Notes: a model not told the origin generated them from the sequence alone. Positions 41,951 to 51,135 are shown, counted from the first letter of the stretch. The stretch: DNA of 53,461 nucleotides from an uncultured Bacteroidaceae bacterium (GCA_905236985.1 CAJORF010000040.1:1-53461), one strand, 5' to 3'. Numbers and translations are program-made.

Positions 41951-44158
41951 TTAATTATCAACTCTCAACTTCTCCTTCCACCACTGCGTGATGCTACGGT
42001 AGAGATGCAGGCGGGTGTTGCCGCCGTAGATGCTGTGGTTACGGTTGGTGTAGATGAGTTCGTGGAAAGGTTTGTCGGCTTGGACAAGCGCTTCGGCAAA
42101 CTCAGCGGTGTTGCGGTAGTGGACGTTGTCGTCGGCTGTGCCGTGACAGATGAGCAGGGCACCATGAAGCTGTGAAGCACGCGTCATGGGATTGCAGTCG
42201 TAACCCTTACCGTTCTCCTGCGGCGTGCGCATATATCGCTCCGTATAGATGCTGTCGTAGAAGCGGTAGTTGGTGACGGGAGCCACAGCCACACCGGCTG
42301 CAAACACGCCGCGCCCCTCGGTCATCGACATCAGCGTCATGAAGCCTCCATACGACCATCCCCAGATGGCGATGCGGTCTTTATCGACGTAGGGCAGCGA
42401 ACCCAGATAAAGGGCGGCTTCGACCTGATCCTTAGCTTCCAAAAGGCCAAGGCTCATATACGTCTGCTTCTCGAAGGCTGCGCCGCGACCGCCTGTACCG
42501 CGACCGTCCACGCAGACGCAGATGAAGCCCTGCTGGGTCAGGAAATGCTCATAGAGGCAGCCGCCCATATTGCCTACATTCCATGAGTCGAGCACCTGCT
42601 GCGAGCCCGGGCCGCTGTACTGGTACATCACGACGGGGTAGCGCTTCGAAGCGTTGAAGTCGGCGGGTTTCACCATATAACCATTCAGCTCTACGCCCTC
42701 GCTCGTTCGGAACGTGAAGAACTCAGGCTTGGACAAGTGGAGTGTCGAGAGTTTAGCGTTGAGAGCGGCATTATCCTCTAAGGTCTTCATCACCTTTCCC
42801 TTGGCATCATTGAGCGTCGTCACAGGCGGCGTAGTGATGTTGGAATAGACATTCATGAAGTACTTGTACGACTTGGCGAAGACAGCATTATTTGTTCCCT
42901 GTTGTTGGCTGAGTTTCACGACATTGCCCTTAGCATCCGCGCGATAGACGGCCTGATACTGCGCACCTTCCTGATTGCCGGCAAAGAAGCAGTCGCCAGT
43001 CTGTGCGTTGTAGCCGTAGAACGCCTTGACGACGTAGTTTCCACTGGTGAGCGTACGCTTCAGCGAGCCGTTCATGTCATAGAGATAGAGATGGTTGAAA
43101 CCTGAACGTTCACTCATCAGCACGAAGCCGTCGGACATCACCTGCAGCGCCTTATAGGGGTCTTCGGTGATGTACTTCTCCACTTGGTCGCGCACCAGCA
43201 GCTTGCATTCCGTCGAGCGTGGGTTGGCGGCGTAGATGTCGAGGCAGTCCTGATGGCGGTTCTGCGTGAGCACGAGCACGCGCTCCGGGTCGTTGGTGGC
43301 AAAGATGCGCGGGACATAACCGTCAGCTGCCAGAGGCAGCTTCATCTGCTGGATGCGGTGGCTCTTGATGTCATAGCTATGCACGCTGACGTGGGCATTC
43401 GTCTCGCCCGCCATCGGATATTTATAGCGGTAAGCACCCGTGTGGGCAGCAAACTCATCGCGGCTGGGATTCGTGCCTCGGTAGAGGGGGAAAGCGAACT
43501 CAGGCACCGCCGATTCGTCGTAGCGGATCCACACGAGCATCGTTCCATCGGCATTGAAGGTGAAAGCGCGGGCGAAAGAGAACTCCTCCTCGTTGACCCA
43601 GTCGGGCTTGCCGTTGATGACCTTGTTGAACTCGCCGTCCTTCGTCACCTGTGTCTCAGCGTTATTGAACAGCAGGCGCACCAGGAAGAGGTTGTTGTCA
43701 CGCACGAAAACAATCATCGTACCATCCTCGGAGAAAGCAGGCTGCTCCTGCGGGCCACCGTCCGACAGCGGCACCAGCGTGCGGTTTCGCACCGTATAAA
43801 TATAATAGGTAGCGGTATAGGAGTGGCGATAGATGCCTTGGCGGTTAGTCTCGATGAGGATGGTCTGCTCATCAGGACTCATGATGTAACCGCTGATGCG
43901 ATCCAGGCGGATGTCACCCTTGGTATTGCTGACGTCGAAGATCACGTCTGTCTGCTCGCCTGTACGGAACGAGCGCGCCACAATCTGTTTTCCATCGACG
44001 ATCTGGCTGTATCGCTCACCATCGTTCAGGGGACGCACACCATGGATGCCACGTGCGCTGTATGCACCGCGAGTGAGGTCTTCGAGCTTCAGTTGCTCGG
44101 CACTGGTGTTGAACGTCGTAGCCATCACAGCTACAATCAGTAGGAAAATCTTTTTCAT
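41951..44158 (-). CDS. dpp4: Dipeptidyl peptidase IV (S9B)
   Basis: A 735-residue exported serine peptidase that removes X-Pro dipeptides from peptide N-termini. Residues 1-20 are a signal peptide (MKKIFLLIVAVMATTFNTSA). The beta-propeller covers about 40-470 and includes the substrate-binding Glu pair in WVNEEEFSF. The alpha/beta-hydrolase domain contains GWSYGGF (S602), HGTADDNVHY (Asp at 676/677) and NRNHSIYGG (H708), so the triad is complete. It is about the length of Porphyromonas/Prevotella DPP IV and probably acts in the periplasm. A peptidyl-prolyl isomerase gene ends 38 bp upstream on the same strand, so the pair is probably one unit. Confidence 0.95.
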   Translation of the reverse strand: MKKIFLLIVAVMATTFNTSAEQLKLEDLTRGAYSARGIHGVRPLNDGERYSQIVDGKQIVARSFRTGEQTDVIFDVSNTKGDIRLDRISGYIMSPDEQTILIETNRQGIYRHSYTATYYIYTVRNRTLVPLSDGGPQEQPAFSEDGTMIVFVRDNNLFLVRLLFNNAETQVTKDGEFNKVINGKPDWVNEEEFSFARAFTFNADGTMLVWIRYDESAVPEFAFPLYRGTNPSRDEFAAHTGAYRYKYPMAGETNAHVSVHSYDIKSHRIQQMKLPLAADGYVPRIFATNDPERVLVLTQNRHQDCLDIYAANPRSTECKLLVRDQVEKYITEDPYKALQVMSDGFVLMSERSGFNHLYLYDMNGSLKRTLTSGNYVVKAFYGYNAQTGDCFFAGNQEGAQYQAVYRADAKGNVVKLSQQQGTNNAVFAKSYKYFMNVYSNITTPPVTTLNDAKGKVMKTLEDNAALNAKLSTLHLSKPEFFTFRTSEGVELNGYMVKPADFNASKRYPVVMYQYSGPGSQQVLDSWNVGNMGGCLYEHFLTQQGFICVCVDGRGTGGRGAAFEKQTYMSLGLLEAKDQVEAALYLGSLPYVDKDRIAIWGWSYGGFMTLMSMTEGRGVFAAGVAVAPVTNYRFYDSIYTERYMRTPQENGKGYDCNPMTRASQLHGALLICHGTADDNVHYRNTAEFAEALVQADKPFHELIYTNRNHSIYGGNTRLHLYRSITQWWKEKLRVDN

Positions 44159-44196
44159 GCGATGTATGTCTTTTTTGTTAGTGTCTAATGGAAAGG

Positions 44197-45069
44197 TTAT
44201 TTCTTGATGATGGTGACGCGCTTGATGCTCACGGCACGGCGCGGACGTTCCTTGGCATCGACAGGTGTACGACCGATACGCAAAGCAATTGGCATACCAT
44301 CTACCACTTCGCCAAACACGGTGTAATCGCCATCGAGATGCGGCGCGCCGCCTATGTGTGCGTAGGCCTGACGCTGCACCTCGTTGTAGGGGCGCGGAGG
44401 ATTCGCTGCCACCGCCTCCTCTGCCTCCACTTGCAATTGATTGAGGAGGTTCTGCTGGGCGGCACGGTCGGTGGTGCGCAGCCGCTCGATCTCATCGGCG
44501 TGCTGACGTTGCAGCTGTTCGAAAAGCGAGGCTACGCGAGCTTCATACCTCAGTGCCTGGAGCTCCGAGAGTTCTGCACTCGTCTGACGTTTGCCCGTGA
44601 CAATATACCATTGCATCGCACTCGAACGGCGACCTGGGTTGATGCTGTCCGGCTCGCGTGCGGCAGCCAGTGCGCCTTGTTTGTGGAAATGGCGCGGATA
44701 AACAATCTCCGCCTCCACCGTCTCCGCTCCTTCATTCCCCTTCACATCATCGTATTTTCCACTTTTCACTCCCTCATTTCTCACTCCTTCACTTTTCACT
44801 CTCAGCGTCGTATCTCCGGCCTGAATGACCATCTCCGGCACAATGCGATTGAAAAGTATGCCGTCGTAGTAGCCAGCCTCGACGTTACGGATGAAGTTGT
44901 CGCGATGAATGGGAGTGTCGTCGTACAATCGCACGACGATGTCGCCTTCCGATGTCTCAATGAGCACCTCCGTCTTGCCGATAGCATCACGCTTGTTGTC
45001 GCTACACGCTACAAACAAAGTGCATACAGCAAGCAGAGAGATAAAAGTGGGATAGAGAACTCTTTTCAT
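44197..45069 (-). CDS. Cyclophilin-type peptidyl-prolyl isomerase lipoprotein
   Basis: 290 residues. MKRVLYPTFISLLAVCTLFVACSD is a lipoprotein signal (Cys near 22). The cyclophilin domain shows VLIETSEGDIVVRLYDDTP, HRDNFIRNVEAGYYDGILFNRI and the late VFGEVVDGMPIALRIG. A long charged helical insert (about 160-215, VASLFEQLQRQHADEIERL) interrupts the fold. Codons near residue 85-105 (LRVKSEGVRNEGVKSGKYDD) are encoded by TTTTCACT-type repeats (44735-44810) and look like an in-frame insertion. The ATG at 45069 is chosen because a TACCTTTG box sits 28 bp upstream; the open frame to 45246 would overlap the neighbouring gene. It probably folds proline-containing envelope proteins; dpp4 follows it. 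Confidence 0.88.
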   Translation of the reverse strand: MKRVLYPTFISLLAVCTLFVACSDNKRDAIGKTEVLIETSEGDIVVRLYDDTPIHRDNFIRNVEAGYYDGILFNRIVPEMVIQAGDTTLRVKSEGVRNEGVKSGKYDDVKGNEGAETVEAEIVYPRHFHKQGALAAAREPDSINPGRRSSAMQWYIVTGKRQTSAELSELQALRYEARVASLFEQLQRQHADEIERLRTTDRAAQQNLLNQLQVEAEEAVAANPPRPYNEVQRQAYAHIGGAPHLDGDYTVFGEVVDGMPIALRIGRTPVDAKERPRRAVSIKRVTIIKK

Positions 45070-45096
45070 TTGACGCACAATTAACCATTTCTGCCA

Positions 45097-45104
45097 CAAA
45101 GGTA
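45097..45104 (-). promoter_or_regulatory. -7 box (TACCTTTG) for the isomerase gene
   Basis: The minus strand reads TTTTTTGTTACCTTTG, with the box 27 bp upstream of ATG 45069. Confidence 0.65.
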
Positions 45105-45191
45105 ACAAAAAACGATGACCGTGGCGAGAAATGAATGTAAAAAGTGAGAAATTGCAAGTTACTTTAACATTACTTCTATTTATTGGGGCTA

Positions 45192-46526
45192 TCATTGATA
45201 GGCGAACAAGCTGTGAGGGATGACGTGAGTCGTTCGGATGCGCCACTCCTTAGGATAGAGATTGTTGGCACGGGAACCTAAGTTCTTGACGAGACCGAGG
45301 CGTTGACCTTGGTAGCACACCTGCACGAGACCGCGGGGCGCATCCACAGGCAGAACGAGGGCCTCGCGTTGCAGATAGCGGATGGAATCGGACAAAGAGA
45401 GTTCGACGCGGGGAGCCTCAGCATCGTCAAGCAGGTCTGTAGGAAGTGTCGGCAGCCACTCTCCAACAGCCTCGGCCAAAGTGGTTGGAGCCGCTTTCCG
45501 TCCCTTCCCTTGCTTCATCTTCTTTTCTTTCTTCACAGCTGGGGCATCATCCTCCGTTGCTTCGCTACCGTGCTTGCGCAGAACGGCGCAGAAGAAGCCC
45601 TCTCCACGAACCTGACCAGGCAGGAAATGGCAAAACTCCATTGTACTCTTTTCACTTTTCTCTTCTCCTCCTCTTTTCTCTTTTCTCTGATCTCCCACAA
45701 TTCCCCAAGCAGGGTCAACAGGTATCGTTTGGATATCAGCACCCAACTCACGGGCAATCCATTCAACGTTCTCTTCGTCCTCCTCAGGGTTGAAGGTGCA
45801 GGTGCTGTAGATGAGGAAACCACCCGCTCGCAGAGCCGGCCAGATGTCTGCTATGATGCTGCGTTGCAAGGCAGCACATTCTGCGACGAAGCTGGGTGAC
45901 CACTGACGCACCGCCTCTTCCTCCTTGCGCATCATTCCTTCGCCCGAGCAGGGAACGTCAGCGAGGATGAGGTCAAAGCCCTTGCTCAGATGCCTGTTCC
46001 GCTCGATGAGATGGGCTATTTCAGAGGCGTATGTCTGCGTAACGACCATATTCGGATGTCCCCACTTGGCCATATTCTCTGCCAAGACTTGAGCGCGGGC
46101 ACGGAGGGGCTCATTGCTCACTAAAAGACAGTCATCAGGGAGCAAGGAGCGCAACATTGTGCTCTTGCCTCCAGGAGCCGCACAGAGGTCAAGCACTGCC
46201 TGACTATGAAAAGTGAAAAATGATGAATGAAAAATGGTACGCAGGACGTGAGAAAGGAACATGGAGCTGGCCTCCTGAACGTAGTAAGCACCTGAATGGA
46301 GCAAAGGATCAGCCGTAAACGAGGGACGGGACTTGAGGTAGATACCCTCGGGGCACCACGGCACGCGTCCGTCGGCATCCTCGGGCTCCAAGTCGATGGG
46401 CAGACGTGCAGGGTTGAGCCGGATGCTCACAGATGGCTCGCCCTGCAAACTGCTGAGCAGCGCATCAAGAGCAGCCGCATCCCAACGTTCGCGGAAAAAC
46501 GTTTCAAAGTCTTTTGGTAGATTCAT
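45192..46526 (-). CDS. RsmB/RsmF-family rRNA cytosine-C5 methyltransferase
   Basis: A 444-residue NOL1/NOP2/Sun-type enzyme using S-adenosylmethionine. It shows VLDLCAAPGGKSTMLRSLL, ILADVPCSGEGMMRKEE (C193), and LIYSTCTFNPEEDEENV (C243, the catalytic Cys of motif VI), followed by a C-terminal PUA-like region (AEAPRVELSLSDSIRYLQRE onwards). Two in-frame low-complexity inserts are visible. IFHSSFFTFHSQ sits directly before motif I and RKEKRGGEEKSEKS is near residue 280. The DNA of both is of the TTTTCA/TTCTCTTTTC repeat type (46200-46245 and 45640-45700). The start MNLPKDF is family-like. Its promoter box ends only 4 nt before the ATG, so the message may be leaderless. Confidence 0.9.
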   Translation of the reverse strand: MNLPKDFETFFRERWDAAALDALLSSLQGEPSVSIRLNPARLPIDLEPEDADGRVPWCPEGIYLKSRPSFTADPLLHSGAYYVQEASSMFLSHVLRTIFHSSFFTFHSQAVLDLCAAPGGKSTMLRSLLPDDCLLVSNEPLRARAQVLAENMAKWGHPNMVVTQTYASEIAHLIERNRHLSKGFDLILADVPCSGEGMMRKEEEAVRQWSPSFVAECAALQRSIIADIWPALRAGGFLIYSTCTFNPEEDEENVEWIARELGADIQTIPVDPAWGIVGDQRKEKRGGEEKSEKSTMEFCHFLPGQVRGEGFFCAVLRKHGSEATEDDAPAVKKEKKMKQGKGRKAAPTTLAEAVGEWLPTLPTDLLDDAEAPRVELSLSDSIRYLQREALVLPVDAPRGLVQVCYQGQRLGLVKNLGSRANNLYPKEWRIRTTHVIPHSLFAYQ

Positions 46527-46530
46527 GGTG

Positions 46531-46538
46531 CAAAGGTA
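46531..46538 (-). promoter_or_regulatory. -7 box (TACCTTTG) very close to the methyltransferase ATG
   Basis: The minus strand reads TACCTTTG-CACC-ATG. Transcription would start at or next to the ATG (46524-46526). Confidence 0.55.
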
Positions 46539-46543
46539 GGGAA

Positions 46544-46571
46544 AAGTTTAAAGTTTAAAGTTTAAAGTTTA
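46544..46571 (+). repeat. Four tandem AAGTTTA heptamers
   Basis: Four perfect units, between the divergent methyltransferase and thyA genes. They match in type the repeat at 23763-23790 (reverse sense). Confidence 0.95.
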
Positions 46572-46633
46572 AGGTTTTTGTGTCAGAGATATTCATTTTT
46601 CACTTTTCATTCTTTCATTCTTCACTTTTTTTC

Positions 46634-46641
46634 TAACTTTG
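46634..46641 (+). promoter_or_regulatory. -7 box (TAACTTTG) for thyA
   Basis: TAACTTTG lies 23 bp before ATG 46665. It falls inside the longer open frame starting at 46578, which is therefore not the true start. The upstream T/C-rich text is of the TTTTCATTC repeat type. Confidence 0.7.
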
Positions 46642-46664
46642 CACCCGAAAACAATGAAAACAGT

Positions 46665-47459
46665 ATGAAGCAATACTTAAATCTTCTTCAAACCATCCTC
46701 GACGAAGGCGTTGTGAAGACTGACCGCACGGGCACAGGCACCAAGAGCATCTTCGGTCATCAGATGCGTTTCCACATGGCGGATGGTTTCCCGCTGCTCA
46801 CTACCAAGAAACTGCACTTGCGCAGCATCATCCATGAGCTGCTGTGGTTTCTGCAAGGCGACACCAATATCAAGTATCTCCATGACAATGGGGTGAGCAT
46901 CTGGGACGAATGGGCCGATGAAAATGGCGACCTCGGACCCGTCTATGGTCATCAGTGGCGTTCGTGGCCCGACTACAATGGAGGGGCTATTGACCAGATT
47001 GCGGAGGTTGTGGAGCTCATCAAGCATCATCCCGATTCTCGACGCATAATGGTCTCAGCCTGGAACGTCGCTGAGGTGTCAAAGATGGCTTTGCCGCCTT
47101 GCCACTGTCTCTTCCAGTTCTATGTCGCCGACGGACGTCTCTCGTTGCAGCTCTACCAGCGTTCGGCTGACACCTTTCTCGGCGTACCTTTCAACATCGC
47201 CTCCTACGCCCTGCTGCTTCAGATGATGGCACAGGTGACGGGGCTCGAAATGGGCGATTTCATCCACACTACTGGCGACACTCACCTCTACCTCAATCAT
47301 ATCGAGCAGGCACAGCTGCAACTCACCCGCACGCCGCGTCCCCTGCCGCGCATGGTCCTCAACCCCGACGTGAAGGATCTCTTTGCCTTCCGCTACGAAG
47401 ATTTCCAGCTCGAAGGCTACGACCCGTGGCCGCACATCAAAGCGGCAGTGGCTGTGTGA
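46665..47459 (+). CDS. thyA: Thymidylate synthase
   Basis: 264 residues, the same length as the E. coli enzyme. It converts dUMP to dTMP with methylene-tetrahydrofolate. [26 protein letters not shown] (folate/phosphate Arg) opens the protein; [23 protein letters not shown] with catalytic C146, [18 protein letters not shown] and GDTHLYLNH follow. The ATG 46665 is the family start. folA follows after 32 bp, so dihydrofolate made here is reduced by the next gene product. Confidence 0.98.
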   Translation: MKQYLNLLQTILDEGVVKTDRTGTGTKSIFGHQMRFHMADGFPLLTTKKLHLRSIIHELLWFLQGDTNIKYLHDNGVSIWDEWADENGDLGPVYGHQWRSWPDYNGGAIDQIAEVVELIKHHPDSRRIMVSAWNVAEVSKMALPPCHCLFQFYVADGRLSLQLYQRSADTFLGVPFNIASYALLLQMMAQVTGLEMGDFIHTTGDTHLYLNHIEQAQLQLTRTPRPLPRMVLNPDVKDLFAFRYEDFQLEGYDPWPHIKAAVAV

Positions 47460-47491
47460 AAGAGGGAAGAATGAAAAATGAAAAGGGAAAA

Positions 47492-47986
47492 ATGAAAGTA
47501 TCAATCATTGCTGCGGTGGCGAAGAATGGTGCCATCGGATATGAGAACAAATTGATATACTGGCTGCCTAACGACCTGAAACGTTTCAAGGCGTTAACGA
47601 CAGGCCATACCATTGTCATGGGGCGTCGCACCTTTGAATCGCTACCCAAGGGCGCTTTGCCCAACCGCCGCAACGTGGTGTTGACGCGCAATGCCAACTT
47701 CACAGCCCCTGATATTGAGGTCTTTGCTTCGTTAGAGTTGGCGCTGGCATCGTGCGGTGCTGATGAGGAAGTTTATGTCATCGGAGGAGCTTCCGTCTAT
47801 CGCGAGGCCATGCCCCTCGCCGACCGTCTCTGCCTGACGTTGGTCGATGATACGCCAGCCCATGCCGACGCTTTCTTCCCTGATTTCGATGAATTGAAAT
47901 GGGATCTCACCCTCGACGAGGCGCATGAGCCCGATGAGCGGCACTCCTACGCTTACCGTTTCGTCAATTACGAGCGGCGTGATTAA
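47492..47986 (+). CDS. folA: Dihydrofolate reductase
   Basis: 164 residues. It reduces dihydrofolate with NADPH. MKVSIIAAVAKNGAIGYENKLIYWLPNDLKRFK shows the substrate-binding W-x-PNDL-x-F pattern (an Asp in PNDL). TGHTIVMGRRTFESLP and NRRNVVLTRN (NADPH site) and EEVYVIGGASVYREAMPLADRLCLT follow. ATG 47492 starts the conserved sequence; two upstream in-frame starts (47471 and 47426) lie in an AATGAAAAATGAAAAG repeat and would add non-family residues. A terminator hairpin follows. Confidence 0.96.
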   Translation: MKVSIIAAVAKNGAIGYENKLIYWLPNDLKRFKALTTGHTIVMGRRTFESLPKGALPNRRNVVLTRNANFTAPDIEVFASLELALASCGADEEVYVIGGASVYREAMPLADRLCLTLVDDTPAHADAFFPDFDELKWDLTLDEAHEPDERHSYAYRFVNYERRD

Positions 47987-47989
47987 AAA

Positions 47990-48029
47990 GAACGCGAACA
48001 CACCATCAAGTATGTTCGCGTTCATTTTT
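47990..48029. terminator. Bidirectional terminator between folA and the DUF349 gene
   Basis: GAACGCGAACA (47990-48000) pairs perfectly with TGTTCGCGTTC (48013-48023). It has a T-run on the plus side and A-run (T on the minus strand) on the other, serving two convergent genes. Confidence 0.85.
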
Positions 48030-48046
48030 TATATGGTCTTACTGAT

Positions 48047-49924
48047 TTACTCCTCTGCGGGTTCCTCGGCAGCGGCTTCGGGAGCTTCAGGGGCTTCAGG
48101 GGCAGCCTGCTGCTCAGCCTTCGGGGCGCGCATCTCAGCTTCGACGGTCTTGATCTTGCTGGAGAGCAGATCGAGCTCCTCGCGCAGTTTCTCCACCTTG
48201 CGGTTCATCTCGGCTACGAGCGTGTTGCCGTTTCTGGACTTGGCATTGAGGAAAGTGAGGTTGTTCTCATAAGTCTGCACCTCAGCCTTGCGGGTCTCGA
48301 AGATGCGGAGGAGACGTTCGCGCTCACGGCCGAGTGTGCTCTCACCCTTTGCCACGGCCTGACGCACGCTCTTCTGGAAGCCTTCAAGGCGGCGGCGTGC
48401 CTGAGTGGCACCGAACTGCCTGTAGAGCTCGTCGGCCAAAGCGCGGTATTCGCGATAGAGCTTGTCCTTCTCGCGGAAAGGCACATGACCAATCTCGTTC
48501 CACTTGGCCTGCAAATCGCGCACATGGTCGAGCGTGGCATTCGCGGTGTCAGTAGTGAGCTGGCGCAGCTGCTCGATGATGGAACGCTTGGCTTCGAGGT
48601 TCTCCTTCTCCTCTGCGCGCTGGTCGGCTGTGGCTTCGTTCTTGGCCTCGAAGAAGTGGTCGCAGGCAGCGGTGAAGCGCTTCCAAAGCTGTTCGCTGTA
48701 CTTGCGAGGCACGGTGCCAATCGTCTTCCACTGCTTCTGCAGCTCGATGAGTTTCTCGGATGTCTTGCGCCACTCGGTGCTGTCCTGCAGCGCCTCAGCC
48801 TCTTCTACGAGCTGACGCTTCTTTTCGAGGTTAGCGTTCTGCTCGTCCTTGATGGAACGGTAGTACTCAGCCTTGGCAGTGAAGAAGCGGTCACAGGCTG
48901 CACGGAAGCGGTCGAAGATGATGGTGTTCTGCTTGTGGCTGGCAAAACCGATGGTCTTCCATTCGGCTTGCAGCGCGATGATCTGCTGGGTGAGCTCTTC
49001 CCACTTGGCGTAGGATGTGATCTCGTCGAGTTTGATGTCCTCGACCTGCTCGCAGAGGGCCGTTTTCTTCTGCAAGTTCTCCTCTTCACGAGCCTTGATG
49101 GCCTCGAAGTGCTCCTGATGACGCTTGTTGATGACGGTGCTGGCTGCTTTGAAACGCTCCCAGACCTGCTCGCGCAGCTCCTTGGCTACGGGGCCAATCT
49201 CCTTATATTCAGCGTGCAGACCCTGCAGTTTGTTGAAAGCTGCAATGACATCCTCCTCGTTGGCCAACTGCTCGGCGAGTTCGATGAGACGCTCCTTGGC
49301 ACTGAGGTTCTTCTTGAAGTCGTATTCACGAGCCTCGCTGTTGAGCTTCAGCAGGTCATAGAACTGCTCTACGTAGAGCTGATAGTTCTTCCATGTCTCG
49401 GTGGCGCGCTCTGCGGGCACGGCTCCAAGTTCACGCCATTCGGCCTGCAGCTTCTTGAACTCGTCGAAGTGGGCATTGGCTTCCTCGGGTGAGGTTGCCA
49501 GCTCCTTGATGCGCTCGATGATGGCGAGTTTGCGAGCGAGGTTGTCCGCTTTCTGCTTCTCTACCTCCTCGGCTATGGTGGCGCGACGCTGGCGGATGTT
49601 AGCCATAATGGCCTTGAAGTTCTCCTCGGCGCCGTCTATCTCTGCGCGCCAGTCCTCAGGTGCTCCGCCCTGTTCGATGAAGGCGTTGCGCGCTGCTGCC
49701 TGTGCTGCGCGATGAAGCTTGTAAAAGACTTGTTTGAGCATGTCGAGCTCGTTCTTGTCGCCACCGCTGTTCTCCTCTTCAATCTCCTTGAGGCGATCCA
49801 CGACCTGCTCCTTAGTCTCAAATTTACTCTCTACAGCCTGCGTCTCTTCAATGGGCGCCGGCGTCACTTGTGTTTCTGCTGCTTCCACTTCGGGGGTGGG
49901 CTGCAGCTCGTTGGTTTCAGTCAT
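48047..49924 (-). CDS. DUF349 repeat protein
   Basis: A 625-residue, almost wholly helical and acidic protein with about six DUF349 repeats. Each carries a W-x-x-x-G / L-Q-x-x-W-K-x-I-G motif (LQAEWRELGAVP, LHAEYKEIGPVA, LQAEWKTIGFAS, LQKQWKTIGTVP, LQAKWNEIGHVP), with spacing of about 70-75 residues, from about 130 to 500. The Ala/Pro/Glu-rich tails at both ends look disordered. No signal peptide is present, so it is probably cytosolic. The function of DUF349 proteins is not established; some have been linked to stress and toxin sensitivity. A single gene with a terminator on its 3' side. Confidence 0.88.
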   Translation of the reverse strand: MTETNELQPTPEVEAAETQVTPAPIEETQAVESKFETKEQVVDRLKEIEEENSGGDKNELDMLKQVFYKLHRAAQAAARNAFIEQGGAPEDWRAEIDGAEENFKAIMANIRQRRATIAEEVEKQKADNLARKLAIIERIKELATSPEEANAHFDEFKKLQAEWRELGAVPAERATETWKNYQLYVEQFYDLLKLNSEAREYDFKKNLSAKERLIELAEQLANEEDVIAAFNKLQGLHAEYKEIGPVAKELREQVWERFKAASTVINKRHQEHFEAIKAREEENLQKKTALCEQVEDIKLDEITSYAKWEELTQQIIALQAEWKTIGFASHKQNTIIFDRFRAACDRFFTAKAEYYRSIKDEQNANLEKKRQLVEEAEALQDSTEWRKTSEKLIELQKQWKTIGTVPRKYSEQLWKRFTAACDHFFEAKNEATADQRAEEKENLEAKRSIIEQLRQLTTDTANATLDHVRDLQAKWNEIGHVPFREKDKLYREYRALADELYRQFGATQARRRLEGFQKSVRQAVAKGESTLGRERERLLRIFETRKAEVQTYENNLTFLNAKSRNGNTLVAEMNRKVEKLREELDLLSSKIKTVEAEMRAPKAEQQAAPEAPEAPEAAAEEPAEE

Positions 49925-50068
49925 TTTGCTTACGGTTTAGTAGCTAATACATAATGTTAATGCCCAAAAGGCTTGCAAATTAACACAAATATTTCGGAAC
50001 GGCCAAAAAATGAGGGCGAAAAAAAGACATTGAGGCTCGAAATAGGGCTCAAAAGCCCTCAAACACCA

Positions 50069-50995
50069 TCAAATCCACTGCTTACGATGGGAATACCACC
50101 AGAAAATGAGAGTCAGAACGATGGAGAGCACCAAGGCGAAGATGAAGCCCCAAGGACGAGACTCCATACCGTTGAGGAGGTTCATGCCGAACAAGCTGGC
50201 GACCAAAGTAGGCACCATCAGGAACATCGACACGAGCGTCAGCGTCTTCATCACAGTGGACATATTATTATTGATAATGTTCGCGTACGTATCCATCGTC
50301 GATTCCAGGATGTTGGAATAGATGCCAGTCATCTCGCGCGCCTGGTTCATTTCGATGCTCACGTCCTCGATGAGGTCAGCATCGAGCTCATCGACCGGCA
50401 GCTTGAACTTCAGCTTGGAGAGGAGCGTCTCGTTGCCTCGGATGGATGTGGCGAAATAGGTCAACGAATCCTGCAGGCGTGACAACGCGATGAGGTCGGC
50501 ATTATCCACCTTGCGGTCGAGGTGCTGCTTGGCACCTTCGATGCGGGCGTTGATCTGCTTCAGTCGCTTCAGGAACCATACCGCCGTCGAGAGGAACAGA
50601 CGGAAGACCATATCCACCGAGTCGGTGAAGCCCAAACCGCGCTTCTGCTGATAGGTGACGAAGTCTATCATCATGTTGGTCTCGAAATTGCAGACGGTGA
50701 TGCAGACATTGTCCTTCAGGATGATACCCAAGGGAATGGTCGTGTAAGGCGTGCGCGACTTGACCTCCTTGACGTATGGGATACGCAGAATGATGAGGAT
50801 CCAGCCGTCATCGTAGTCATAACGGGCACGCTCTTCCGTATCGGCGATGTCGTCGAGGAAGTAGTCGGGGATGCCTAATGTCTGTTGTAAGAAGTCTGCG
50901 TCGTCGCGCGTGGGGCAGGTCACCTGCACCCAGCAATTGGGTTGCCACTGATCTACCGTGTGCAGACCGTGAAGTGTGTTCCAATAGGTTCGCAT
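50069..50995 (-). CDS. corA: CorA-family divalent cation transporter
   Basis: A 308-residue inner-membrane protein. A long cytosolic N-terminal domain with helices (TYQQKRGLGFTDSVDMVFRL, LDADLIEDVSIEMNQAREMTG) is followed by two C-terminal membrane helices (about 248-268 and 282-302). The signature GMN is at 270-272 in SLFGMNLLNG. The protein ends in the basic YSHRKQWI. CorA proteins form pentameric Mg2+/Co2+ channels. Length is near the family norm. A TACCTTTG box is about 140 bp upstream. Confidence 0.93.
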   Translation of the reverse strand: MRTYWNTLHGLHTVDQWQPNCWVQVTCPTRDDADFLQQTLGIPDYFLDDIADTEERARYDYDDGWILIILRIPYVKEVKSRTPYTTIPLGIILKDNVCITVCNFETNMMIDFVTYQQKRGLGFTDSVDMVFRLFLSTAVWFLKRLKQINARIEGAKQHLDRKVDNADLIALSRLQDSLTYFATSIRGNETLLSKLKFKLPVDELDADLIEDVSIEMNQAREMTGIYSNILESTMDTYANIINNNMSTVMKTLTLVSMFLMVPTLVASLFGMNLLNGMESRPWGFIFALVLSIVLTLIFWWYSHRKQWI

Positions 50996-51135
50996 AGTCG
51001 TTTGGCGTTTAACGTTTAGCGTTTACGTTAGGCGGGCTTGAGAGGCCCGATCTGCGATGCGAACCTCCGTCCCTTAGTCGTTGTTACGTTGATGATAATC
51101 GTCCATTTACGGATTAAAGGATGGTTTAACGGCTG

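Noticed and set aside
43184..44143. 319-codon plus-strand frame opposite dpp4
   Set aside because: Shadow frame with no recognisable motif; dpp4 has a full catalytic triad.
45070..45246. Longer isomerase start overlapping the methyltransferase gene
   Set aside because: It includes the promoter box and hides the lipoprotein signal.
46578..46664. Longer thyA start
   Set aside because: The extra residues come from TTTTCA repeat DNA and include the promoter box; family length fits ATG 46665.
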